A stretch of DNA of 64,000 bases from Roseithermus sacchariphilus (lineage in GTDB: Bacteria; Bacteroidota; Rhodothermia; Rhodothermales; MEBIC09517): assembly GCA_003285105.1 (NCBI GenBank), contig CP030158.1, positions 2,084,501 through 2,148,500 of the forward strand, read 5' to 3'. Of the stretch, positions 1-7,713 are shown one piece after another. The notes under the pieces were generated by a model, which saw only the letters and a list, made by a program, of their open reading frames with translations, was not told where the DNA came from and searched no databases. A program made the translations under genes and the position numbers. How positions within the stretch are numbered: the first letter of the stretch is position 1; each line of letters starts with the position of its first letter.

Positions 1-529
1 CGGCATTGGCGGTGCCGGCGACGGACGTGATCTGGACGTCGCCGGAGAGGGTGACGTCGGTGCCGGCGTAGATGGCTCGCCTGAGGGCGGGAGGCAGCAG
101 CGGCGTCGTCTCGCGGGCGTAGCAGGCGTGGATGGTGTGGGTCACCTCCCCGCCGGCGGCCGGGGCATAGCCGGTCACCGTCAGGCGAATGCGGGAAGTG
201 TCTGCAGTGGTAGACTGCGCGCAGATCGCCGGGTCGGTCCAGGCGGTGTCGGACACCGTGTTGGCCACGACCTGGAATTCGACGTCCGGGCCGGCGGCGT
301 TCGGGTAGGAGGTCCGTGGCCGGCCGGGGTAGGTGGACAGGTTCTCGCGCTCGACCAGGTCGCGCAGGGCGAGCTGGAGGCCTGTCCGGGCATTGGCGCG
401 GGCCCGGGTCTGCTGCTGGTACGCGGCGACGCCGGCATCGACCTGGCCGCTGCCGCGGTACATCGAGAGCAGCAGCAGGCCACCCATGGCGATGGCGCCG
501 ATGGCGTACAGGAGGCTCGAATATCCCAT
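1..529 (-). CDS. Pilus-assembly (PilX-like) membrane-anchored protein, 3' end outside window
   Basis: Reading from the ATG at 529, the protein begins MGYSSLLYAIGAIAMGG, giving one N-terminal membrane segment (about residues 3-22). A short polar stretch rich in Gln, Arg and Ala follows, as in the helical stalk of pseudopilins. Residues about 60-140 resemble a globular pilin-like domain with two Cys. The last visible part (a stretch reading IYAGTDVTLSGDVQITS) looks like the start of a beta-helix. No stop codon occurs before position 1, so the gene is truncated by the window edge. It starts 12 bp after the preceding gene's stop and is the last visible gene of the pilus-like operon. There is no canonical prepilin peptidase site (Gly followed by hydrophobic residues with Glu at +5). 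The pilin-like role is inferred from context and topology, not from a recognised family. Confidence 0.6.
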   Translation of the reverse strand, partial: MGYSSLLYAIGAIAMGGLLLLSMYRGSGQVDAGVAAYQQQTRARANARTGLQLALRDLVERENLSTYPGRPRTSYPNAAGPDVEFQVVANTVSDTAWTDPAICAQSTTADTSRIRLTVTGYAPAAGGEVTHTIHACYARETTPLLPPALRRAIYAGTDVTLSGDVQITSVAGTANA

Positions 530-541
530 GGGCGTGCAGGG

Positions 542-1183
542 TCAGTCCGTGCGGTTGAGGTTGGGCGGGGCCAGGGTGGCCTGCCAGCGGGCCGCCTCGA
601 TCAGGCGGCTGGGGCCGAGCGGGGAGACGGCCTCGGCCTCCACGCGGATGCGGCGGGTCTGGTCCGCCCCGGCCAGGTTCGTGATGGGGTTGTCCTGGGC
701 GTTGCGCAGTTCGATGTGGAAGTGGGTGAGGGTGCCGGGGCCGAAGCCGGCCGGCGCCCAGTTCGGGCAGGTCGACCCGTCCGGCGGCCGGGGGCCCAGG
801 CGCCGCTCGACCCGGTAGGTGGGCCGGTACTGCAACACGTTGCCCACATACACGGCTACCGGGTCGTCGGGCTCCCAGTAGTAGCAGGTGAGCCGGGCCT
901 GGCCCGTCGTGTCCGGCACGCTCCAGAAGGCCAGGTGGTAGGGCGGGGCCGCCGACGTGTCGAGGGCGAAGTTGGTGATCGCCAGACCCTCGGGTTGTCG
1001 TGCCCCGATGTTGTTGAGGTCCTGCTCCAGCATCTGCGCGAGCGTGGCCACGCCCTGCCGGGCGGCGGCGTGCTGGGTCACCCCGATGGAGGCCTCCTGC
1101 CCGCGCAGCATCACCGAAAAGATGATCAGCAGCAACGAGGCCCCCATCAGAAACGCCGAGATCAGGTCCAGCATGTATTGCAT
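542..1183 (-). CDS. PilW/PulJ-like pseudopilin-type protein
   Basis: 213 residues. The N-terminus has a single hydrophobic segment (about residues 5-26), followed by a helix rich in Gln and Ala (around residues 29-55) and then a soluble domain with a Cys pair (Cys near residues 103 and 140). Size and topology match minor pseudopilins such as PilW or PulJ, which prime pilus or pseudopilus assembly at the inner membrane. The conserved Gly/Glu prepilin signature is missing. The gene lies 12 bp downstream of the 1196-1753 gene and 12 bp upstream of the next one, so co-transcription is likely. The pseudopilin call rests mainly on operon position beside PilB- and PilC-type genes. Confidence 0.55.
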   Translation of the reverse strand: MQYMLDLISAFLMGASLLLIIFSVMLRGQEASIGVTQHAAARQGVATLAQMLEQDLNNIGARQPEGLAITNFALDTSAAPPYHLAFWSVPDTTGQARLTCYYWEPDDPVAVYVGNVLQYRPTYRVERRLGPRPPDGSTCPNWAPAGFGPGTLTHFHIELRNAQDNPITNLAGADQTRRIRVEAEAVSPLGPSRLIEAARWQATLAPPNLNRTD

Positions 1184-1195
1184 GGCAGCGCGTCC

Positions 1196-1753
1196 TCAGT
1201 CGTCGGAGGGCGTGGCGTACGGGTAGACGAACACCTGGCTCAGCGGCACGACGGCCTCGTTGTCCGGCGTGCCGAAGTACAGGCCGGGCCGGGTCGCCCG
1301 CACGGTGACGAGCTTCGCATAGGTCGGCGAGGCAACCGGCGTCGTGGGGTCGGCCGGGTACACATAGTCGACGTCGATCTCCACCCGGAACGTCATCCCG
1401 GCCCAGGGCAGGTCGAACGTCTGCCCGTCGTAGTCTTCCAGCGCCTGGCAGGTGTCCTGGTAGGCCCGGCGGATTTCGTCGTAAGAGAGCGTGCATCCGC
1501 TCGTGCCGAAGTCCGCCGGCGGGGTCAGGTCCGCCGGGCTACGGACGGGCAGGGGGTCGCTGTCCGTCGGGGTCGCGTTCGCGTCGAACGGCCGGGTGCT
1601 CAGGTAGGCCATCACGTCGTCCGCGGCGCTGACCAGGTGCGTGGCGATCTCGCCCACCATCAGCCGTTGCTCGGTGGTGGCCGTCGAGCGGTACAGGTTC
1701 ATGGCGAAGGCCATGACCATCACCAGCGAAGCCAGGGACAGCAGGGTTTGCAT
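1196..1753 (-). CDS. Membrane-anchored pseudopilin-like protein
   Basis: 185 residues starting MQTLLSLASLVMVMAFAM, one N-terminal membrane segment with little or no leader. The next 40 residues are helical and polar; the rest is a beta-rich soluble domain with Cys near residues 87 and 103 that could pair. It sits 53 bp downstream of the PilB/GspE-type ATPase gene and 12 bp upstream of a second protein with the same layout. It probably contributes a minor subunit to the pilus or secretion filament powered by that ATPase. I do not recognise a named family, and the prepilin peptidase motif is not present in standard form. Confidence 0.55.
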   Translation of the reverse strand: MQTLLSLASLVMVMAFAMNLYRSTATTEQRLMVGEIATHLVSAADDVMAYLSTRPFDANATPTDSDPLPVRSPADLTPPADFGTSGCTLSYDEIRRAYQDTCQALEDYDGQTFDLPWAGMTFRVEIDVDYVYPADPTTPVASPTYAKLVTVRATRPGLYFGTPDNEAVVPLSQVFVYPYATPSDD

Positions 1754-1806
1754 GGCGAACGGGCGGAAAGGCGGTCAGGGAACGAGGTGGGGCGGCCGGG
1801 CGGCGG

Positions 1807-3780
1807 TCATTCCGAGACCGTCACGCGGAGCACCTCGTCGACGGTCGTCTCGCCGAGCTTGACGACTTCCCGGGCAGAGGCCAGCAGGGTCAGCATCCCC
1901 TCGCGCACGGCCTGCTCCCGGATGGCGTCCTCGTTGATGCGGCCGTCGGCGTCCAGGATAATATGCCGGATGGCACGGGAGAAGTACAAGGCTTCGCTGA
2001 TGGCCCGGCGGCCTTTGTAGCCGACGCCCTTGCAGGTGGGGCAACCGGGATCCTGGCCGGCCCGGTAGAAGGTCGTGGCCGCGATCTCCTCCGGCGTGAA
2101 GCCCAGCTCGCTCAGGAGGCGGGCGTCCGGGTCCGGGTCCACCTGGCGGCAGGTGGGGCAGACCTTGCGGATCAGGCGCTGCGCCACGACCAGGTTGATG
2201 GCGTAGGCGATCAGGAACGGCTCGATGCCCATCTTGTAGAGGCGGCTGACCGCGCTCGGGGCATCGTTCGTGTGGAGCGTCGAGAAGGTCAGGTGCCCCG
2301 TGTTGGCCAGCTTGATGGCCAGCTCGGCCGTCGGGCGGTCGCGCATCTCGCCAACCATGACCACGTCCGGGTCGTGCCGGAGGATGGAGCGCAGCGCCGC
2401 GTCGAGCGACAGGCGCGGCCCCAGCTTGATCTGCCGCACGCCGTGGATGACGTACTCGACCGGGTCTTCGACGGTGAGCACGTTGATCTGGGGCCGGGCG
2501 ATCTGGTTCAGCGCGGCTACGAGCGTCGTGCTCTTGCCCGAGCCCGTCGGCCCGGTCATGATGATCATGCCGTGCGGCTGCCGGACGGCCCGGTTGAACC
2601 GCTCCAGCGCCCCGGGCAGCAGCCCGATCTGGCCCAGATGCGTGAAGATCTTCCGGTCGTCGAGGACGCGGATGACGATGCTCTCGGCTTTGATCTGACG
2701 GTTGTGGCTCGCCAGCGGCAGCACCGAGACGCGGTACCGGATCAGCGCCTTGTCTACCTCGCGCTGGATGAAGCCGTCCTGCGCGGCTTCCCGCTCGAAC
2801 CGGTCGACATTCAGGCAGCGGTCCTTGACGACGGCGATCATGGCTTCGGGGTGGACCTTGTTTTCGGTGTGCCAGAGCTGCAACTCGCCGTCGATGCGGA
2901 AGTGGAATTCGGTGTGGTTGTGCCGGTTGGGGAAGATGTGGATGTCCGAGGCGCCCTGCCGCACGGCTTCGACGAGGGCGGCCTCGAACAGGTTGATCAG
3001 CGCCGAGCGGTTGATCTGGGCGTCGAGCGCTTCTTCATCGACCAGTTGCGACTCCCGCGTCTGGTAGGAGGCGCCCAGGTCGAAAGCGCGGGCGAGGTCG
3101 TCCTCGGCCAGGCGCTCCAGGTACTCGTTGCGCCTGGGGAAGAGCGTCTCCAGCAGCGGGATGATCTCCGAGGCGGGCGCGTAGCAGAGCTCGAAGTGGT
3201 CCAGGTTCAGGTCGTGCACGAACCGGAGCGTCTCCGGGCGGGCGGGGTCCTGCGCGGCGAAGACGAGCGAGAGCACGCCGCGTTCGGCGTCGATCTCGTA
3301 CTCCAGCGGCAACAGCCCCAGCACGAGCAGCCGCTCGCGCTGCTCTTCCGTGAACGACTCGATGACGCGCTTGACGAAGTCCGGCGCGGGCTTGCCGTTG
3401 CCGATCTCGGCCCGGCGGAAGGCGTAGATGCGGGCGGCCTCGGCATAGACCATCTCGGCATCCACCTGGGGATGGCGGGCCAGCACGCGCCAGAGCGTGT
3501 CTTTCTGCCCCTCGCGCGACCACTGGTGCTCGGCGTCCCGGAGGTGCCGCGCCGAGACGGCGCCGCGCTCGAACAGGCTGGCGGCTACGCGGTCCCGGAG
3601 CGGCAGCGGGGCGTCCCGGTTCGTGTCCGGCAGACCCGGCACGGCCGTCCGGCCCTCCGGTGGATGCACCCCGTCCCCTGCATCCCGGCGGTCCCCGTTC
3701 GTCTCGATGAATGCAAAGGAAGCCCCGGCATCGTCTACCTCCTCATCGGTACCAAACCACTTGCGGAGTCCTGATTTCAT
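1807..3780 (-). CDS. PilB/GspE-family type IV pilus or type II secretion ATPase
   Basis: 657 residues, a cytoplasmic hexameric ATPase that drives filament polymerisation. An N-terminal GspE-II/MshEN-like region (about residues 60-220) precedes the catalytic part. The Walker A motif GPTGSGKSTT is near residue 415, the Walker B-type stretch DPDVVMVGEMRD near 478, and the His-box segment TFSTLHTNDAPSAVSRL near 505. A tetracysteine zinc site made of two CPTC motifs (about residues 548 and 585) is typical of the extension ATPases PilB and GspE and absent from retraction ATPases. The start ATG at 3780 directly abuts a heptamer repeat array separating it from the PilC-type gene. Family assignment is secure; pilus versus secretion use cannot be decided here. 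Confidence 0.95.
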   Translation of the reverse strand: MKSGLRKWFGTDEEVDDAGASFAFIETNGDRRDAGDGVHPPEGRTAVPGLPDTNRDAPLPLRDRVAASLFERGAVSARHLRDAEHQWSREGQKDTLWRVLARHPQVDAEMVYAEAARIYAFRRAEIGNGKPAPDFVKRVIESFTEEQRERLLVLGLLPLEYEIDAERGVLSLVFAAQDPARPETLRFVHDLNLDHFELCYAPASEIIPLLETLFPRRNEYLERLAEDDLARAFDLGASYQTRESQLVDEEALDAQINRSALINLFEAALVEAVRQGASDIHIFPNRHNHTEFHFRIDGELQLWHTENKVHPEAMIAVVKDRCLNVDRFEREAAQDGFIQREVDKALIRYRVSVLPLASHNRQIKAESIVIRVLDDRKIFTHLGQIGLLPGALERFNRAVRQPHGMIIMTGPTGSGKSTTLVAALNQIARPQINVLTVEDPVEYVIHGVRQIKLGPRLSLDAALRSILRHDPDVVMVGEMRDRPTAELAIKLANTGHLTFSTLHTNDAPSAVSRLYKMGIEPFLIAYAINLVVAQRLIRKVCPTCRQVDPDPDARLLSELGFTPEEIAATTFYRAGQDPGCPTCKGVGYKGRRAISEALYFSRAIRHIILDADGRINEDAIREQAVREGMLTLLASAREVVKLGETTVDEVLRVTVSE

Positions 3781-3864
3781 GGGCTATGGGCTATGGGCTA
3801 TGGGCTGTGAGCGATCAGCGGTCAGCCGGCTGCCAGGAGCCAGAAGCCGAAAGCCAGCCGCCTC
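3781..3864. repeat. Heptamer array A (12 units)
   Basis: Twelve consecutive 7-bp units fill the gap between the PilC- and PilB-type genes. The first three are identical (GGGCTAT), followed by GGGCTGT, GAGCGAT, CAGCGGT, CAGCCGG and further AGCC-type units. The array lies inside an operon, so it must be transcribed. Confidence 0.85.
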
Positions 3865-3867
3865 GAC

Positions 3868-5223
3868 TCACAGCCCCATGTCCATCACGCTCGAGGCCGA
3901 GGGCATCATGAGGGCCGTTTCGGTCGAGACGATGGTCAGGAAGGTGACCAGGATGGCGATGTAGACGGCCACGCCCGTCTTGATGGCCTCGACCGTCGTG
4001 GTCAGCTTGAGCGTGGTTTCCTTTTCATAGAACTCGGCCATCTCCTCGGCGCTTTCGCGCACCGAGCCCGTCTCGGCGCCGGAGCGGAAGCGAGCCAGCG
4101 TCATGGGCAGGAACACGCCGGCGGCCTCCATGGCCTCGATCAGGTCGGTGCCGCGGGCCATCATCAGCGGCACGGTGATGGTCTTGACCTGGTGCTCGAT
4201 GTACGTGTTGCCGGTGGCTTCGGCGGCGATGCGCATGATCTCGTGGTTCTCCGTGCTGCCGGTGTAGAGCACGCCGAAGACCCGGCAGAAGATCTCCAGG
4301 TTCAGCTTGTGCAGGAGGTCCCCCAGCACCGGGATGCGTAGCATCTGCTTGTGGACCCAGAAGCGCCCGCGTGTGGTCTGGGCGAAGAGCAATCCGCCGA
4401 CGCTGAAGCCGACGACGGTGGGCAGCAGCCACCAGTAGTGCGCGTCCATGAAGGCCGCCAGCCCGAGCGAGAAGGCCGTGAAGGGTGGGATCTCGATCTC
4501 GAACTGTGAGAACAGCGTCATCATCTCCGGGATGAGGTCCCAGACGAACCAGACGAAGGCGGCCAGGGCGGCGATGAAGGTGAGCGTGGGCGTGATGAGG
4601 GCGCTCCGCACCTGCTTGCGGAACTCGTTCTTGCGCTCCAGATACTTCGCCGTCGCTTCGAACATGGCGGCCATGTTGCCGCTGGAGGCGGCCAGCCCCA
4701 GCATGAACGCCGTGAACCGGCCCAGCAGGTGCTGGTGCTTCATGAAGGCCTGCTGCGCGTCCATGCCGCTCTTGAGGTCGCTGCTGAGGTCGCGGATGAT
4801 CTGCCGCAGCGCCTTGCTGCGCGTGTCGGCCGCGAGCAGGTTCAGCACCTCGTCGAACGGCAGTTGCCGCCGCAGCATGTTGGCCGCCAGCCGCACGAAC
4901 ATCACCAGGTCGCCCGTGGAGGGCCGGAACTGCAGGTCGATGACCTTCTTCTCGACCCGCAGCACCTCCAGCCCGAGCCGTTCGAGCGCGACGCGGACCT
5001 CGTCCGGTGAGTAGGCCTTCTGCTCCCCCTTGACGATGCGGCCGTTCGGGTGCCGCACCTTGTAGAGGTACGTGTAGCGCTGCTCGATCTCCTGCGGCTG
5101 GAACTCGTGCTGCTCCGAGAGCGCCCGGATCCGCTTCCACGCCGCCTTCTCCGACGGAGCGAACACGGTGCCGCGCACCGGCTCCCCGATCACGTTGACG
5201 CCGCTGAAGCGAAATTCGCGCAT
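3868..5223 (-). CDS. PilC/GspF-family inner-membrane assembly protein
   Basis: 451 residues if translation starts at the ATG at 5223 (MREFRFSGVNVIGEPVRG), which is where resemblance to the family begins; the frame stays open further upstream but that part is low-complexity. The N-terminal cytoplasmic segment (1-130) carries a type II secretion F N-domain. Two T2SSF domains follow, about residues 130-255 and 330-450, each with long hydrophobic helices (for example around residues 232-252, 285-310 and 425-445). PilC/GspF proteins form the inner-membrane platform that couples the PilB/GspE ATPase to filament subunits. The gene lies directly upstream of that ATPase gene in the same direction. No clear Shine-Dalgarno sequence precedes the start. 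Confidence 0.92.
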   Translation of the reverse strand: MREFRFSGVNVIGEPVRGTVFAPSEKAAWKRIRALSEQHEFQPQEIEQRYTYLYKVRHPNGRIVKGEQKAYSPDEVRVALERLGLEVLRVEKKVIDLQFRPSTGDLVMFVRLAANMLRRQLPFDEVLNLLAADTRSKALRQIIRDLSSDLKSGMDAQQAFMKHQHLLGRFTAFMLGLAASSGNMAAMFEATAKYLERKNEFRKQVRSALITPTLTFIAALAAFVWFVWDLIPEMMTLFSQFEIEIPPFTAFSLGLAAFMDAHYWWLLPTVVGFSVGGLLFAQTTRGRFWVHKQMLRIPVLGDLLHKLNLEIFCRVFGVLYTGSTENHEIMRIAAEATGNTYIEHQVKTITVPLMMARGTDLIEAMEAAGVFLPMTLARFRSGAETGSVRESAEEMAEFYEKETTLKLTTTVEAIKTGVAVYIAILVTFLTIVSTETALMMPSASSVMDMGL

Positions 5224-5434
5224 GGCAAGAACGTCCGGCCCGAGGGGCCGAGGGCTGGGATGCGGGAGGGAAGGAACGGTGGACGGGCGACGAACCCGGC
5301 GGGGCGACCACGCAGGCCCCCGCCTCAGAACTGGCGGCCCTCCCCTCCGAACACGACGCGCGGGATCGAAGGGGAGGGCACCATCAGACCGGCACGAAGC
5401 GCCGCTCGTCGTGGCAAGCCGTGGACGGGAGAAC

Positions 5435-5965
5435 TCATCCGGAGCCGTCGGAGCCGCCGGAGCCATCAGTAGGATTACATGTAGCAGAGAGAATATCTGC
5501 TACAGAAGTCGTCGCCCCTGTTTCGTTAACGCCTCCAATGATGCGTGTGGAGATCACGATATTCGATTCCCGTGTGCCGTCTACGGTGATTTCCACGGCA
5601 TTGGTATTGCTTTCGTTGACGGCTTTGATGGTGAGCCCCGTAGTTGTTCCTTCGAGTTCGAAGGTGCCGTTGAGGGTGGAAAAGCATAGGCCATCACCGT
5701 CAACGGCTCCGGAGTAGCCAATCTTGGGGAAGGTGATGCCGCTGAAGTCAGCGGGGACGCTTTTCGTTCCATCCGGGCTGCCGCCGAAGATTTCCGGTTT
5801 CTGTTTCCAGGACTGGGCATCGCTGGCGATGCGGAGCGTTTCCTGGAGCAGCGTGTCGAAGTTGGCGCGTACGGCGTTCTCGGAGTACGCGTTGATGCCC
5901 ACCACGATCGCCGTGCCGACGATGACGATGCTGAGCACGAGGAGGAGGAGCTGTTGCTGGCCCAT
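5435..5965 (-). CDS. Small pilin-like protein, first gene of the pilus-like cluster
   Basis: 176 residues beginning MGQQQLLLLVLSIVIVGTAI, a nearly leaderless hydrophobic helix, followed by an amphipathic helix (about residues 30-55) and a beta-rich domain with Ser/Thr/Gly-rich sequence and two Cys (near 93 and 165). The layout is that of a major pilin, but the residue at +5 after the Met-Gly is not Glu, so processing would be atypical. AGGG lies about 8 nt before the ATG. It is the first gene before the PilC-type gene and has lower GC than the genes around it, which is usual for abundant surface proteins. The role is inferred from position and topology. Confidence 0.65.
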   Translation of the reverse strand: MGQQQLLLLVLSIVIVGTAIVVGINAYSENAVRANFDTLLQETLRIASDAQSWKQKPEIFGGSPDGTKSVPADFSGITFPKIGYSGAVDGDGLCFSTLNGTFELEGTTTGLTIKAVNESNTNAVEITVDGTRESNIVISTRIIGGVNETGATTSVADILSATCNPTDGSGGSDGSG

Positions 5966-6340
5966 GGGGGTCCCTCACGGTAAGGATTGGTTCGTGTGTG
6001 CGGGCGGGGCGGTGCCCGGCCCCCGGCCGGCGACGGTGCGCGGAAGGGCAGGTCGTGAGGCTGACCGTCGAGGCGAAAGAGATCGTGTGGTTGGGGACAC
6101 ACGCACACCCGCGGCGCCTCGGCCGTCGACCTCAGAGACCCGGGCCGGGGGGCATGGTAGCGCTGCCGGGCCCGTTCTGGTTCCGTAACGCCGGGGGGTT
6201 GTCTGAATTCCGTTTCAGCAGACTATAGCCCGATCTCCAGTTTATCTTCGCTGATCGGCCGGGCCGTGCTTCGTATGGCGCAACGTGAGGGGGTATTCCT
6301 GGATCGTCGGGCCTCATCCTCTGGATGATGCCGGGGGCGA
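5966..6340. other. Intergenic region upstream of the pilin-like operon
   Basis: 375 bp between the pilin-like start and the stop of the CPBP gene. It should hold the promoter of the pilin-like operon, but I could not place a convincing -10 or TAnnTTTG element. No further gene or strong hairpin was seen. Confidence 0.4.
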
Positions 6341-7210
6341 TCAGCGGGAGGTGCCGGAGCGGAGGACGCCGGGCGGGGCAAAGGCCGGCTGCATCGTGAA
6401 GACCTCGTCATAGACGCGGTACATCCACGGCCAGGCGAAGAGCAGCACACCGGCCTGGGCCAGCACGACGAGCGCCGGGTCGACGGACGAGGCGAAGAGG
6501 GGCAGGGGGTGGTTCAGCAGCGCATGGATGCCGATGGCCAGGAACAGGTTGCCCGTGCGCAGGAACACGAAGGCCAGAAAGACGCCCACGAGGCTGACCT
6601 GCATCACGTAGGCCGCCAGCATGCTTCCATGCAGCCCGAACGACACGCCGGCCTGGAGGTGGTTGAGTCCGAAATACGCCTGGGTGAGGACGACGGACAG
6701 GCCCAGGGTGAGGCCGCGCCGGTGGGGCCACCGGTGCTCGGCCAGCAGAAAGAGTTGCATCAGCAGGAAGCCCCGGTAGAACACCTCCTCGAAGAGCGCG
6801 GCGCCGAACCACACCTCCACGAGGCGCCCCCAGAAGGCCGCATCGCCCAGGTGCCGCAGCAGCCAGGGGTCCGGGGCCACCGGGGCGAACACGCGCGTGG
6901 CGAGCCACAGGGCGATCTGCTTCAGCCCCCAGAGGAGCGTGACGAAGATGGCCGCGTTGAGCAGGTGCCGCCGATCCAGCCCGAGGTCGCGCAGGCGCAG
7001 GCCTTCGGCGAAGCGCAGCAGCCCCAGCAGCAGGACCAGCTCCACCAGGTAGGTCAGCACCGTGACGGAGAGCACCCCGCCGAGGGCATCGCGCAGCGGC
7101 ATCGTGACCCGTACGAACGCCTCGCTCAGGAGCAGCGGCTTGAGGGCATTGTGCAGCACGACGCAGAGCAGCAGCGTCTGCCAGCGGACGCGTTTGATCT
7201 CGGTCAACAT
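6341..7210 (-). CDS. CPBP-family intramembrane glutamic endopeptidase
   Basis: 289 residues with about eight predicted membrane helices. The family signatures are in order: motif 1 is EEVFYRG (around residue 142), motif 2 is FGLNHLQ (around 186), and motif 3 is HALLNHP (around 240). In CPBP (Abi, Rce1-like) proteases the Glu pair of motif 1 and the His of motifs 2 and 3 form the catalytic site inside the membrane. Bacterial members act in prenyl-protein-like processing, bacteriocin self-immunity or unknown proteolysis; nothing nearby names a substrate. It starts at 7210 in a divergent arrangement with the gene at 7714. A second CPBP protein lies at 57381-58151. Confidence 0.85.
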   Translation of the reverse strand: MLTEIKRVRWQTLLLCVVLHNALKPLLLSEAFVRVTMPLRDALGGVLSVTVLTYLVELVLLLGLLRFAEGLRLRDLGLDRRHLLNAAIFVTLLWGLKQIALWLATRVFAPVAPDPWLLRHLGDAAFWGRLVEVWFGAALFEEVFYRGFLLMQLFLLAEHRWPHRRGLTLGLSVVLTQAYFGLNHLQAGVSFGLHGSMLAAYVMQVSLVGVFLAFVFLRTGNLFLAIGIHALLNHPLPLFASSVDPALVVLAQAGVLLFAWPWMYRVYDEVFTMQPAFAPPGVLRSGTSR

Positions 7211-7713
7211 CGGGACGGTGGGTGAAACCGGCGGTGGACGGCGGGGGCGCGGTGGCCTCGTCGATTGGGTATCGGCACGTCGGTGGGCACATGAAGGGGG
7301 GAGCGCATCCCCCTCGTGACCGGGCCGGTGGCTGCGACGCCGGTGGGACGCGCGCGCAGGGGTTCAATGCCGGATACGGCGATCCCGTTTCGGCATCAGG
7401 CCCCGGGCGCACACCGCCGGCGCACGGAGCGCCGATGGCGGACGGCCCCGCTCCCGGCAGGGCGCGCCTCTGCCATTGAACGCGGGGTTCGTCTTTCCTA
7501 TTCTTTTGAATTCTTTTGAAGCGCCACAGGTAGCCCCGGGAACGGGACGGCCGGGCAACCTTTGACGGCGGTGTGTGTATCGGAGCTTCGGTATCCCGGG
7601 TGAAGCCGGCCGTTCGGCCGTCGTCGTTTCCTCTCTACACCGGGGCAGGCCGCCGGCGCGCTCGTCCGCGTGCCGTCCCGCTCGATCTTCTGCTCTGTCT
7701 CTCGCCGTACGCC
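7211..7713. other. Divergent intergenic region
   Basis: About 500 bp between the CPBP gene (minus) and the proline-rich membrane protein (plus). Around 7498-7520 there is a short AT-richer run with two copies of TTCTTTTGAA, which stands out from the surrounding GC-rich DNA and could be promoter DNA for the rightward gene. Nothing else recognised. Confidence 0.35.

Noticed and set aside
128-2020. Long plus-strand open frame antisense to the pseudopilin-like genes and the ATPase end
   Set aside because: Shadow of real minus-strand genes with clear membrane segments and operon spacing.
6302-6340. Terminator after the CPBP gene
   Set aside because: An imperfect inverted repeat is present but the middle of the stem mismatches and no U-tract follows.
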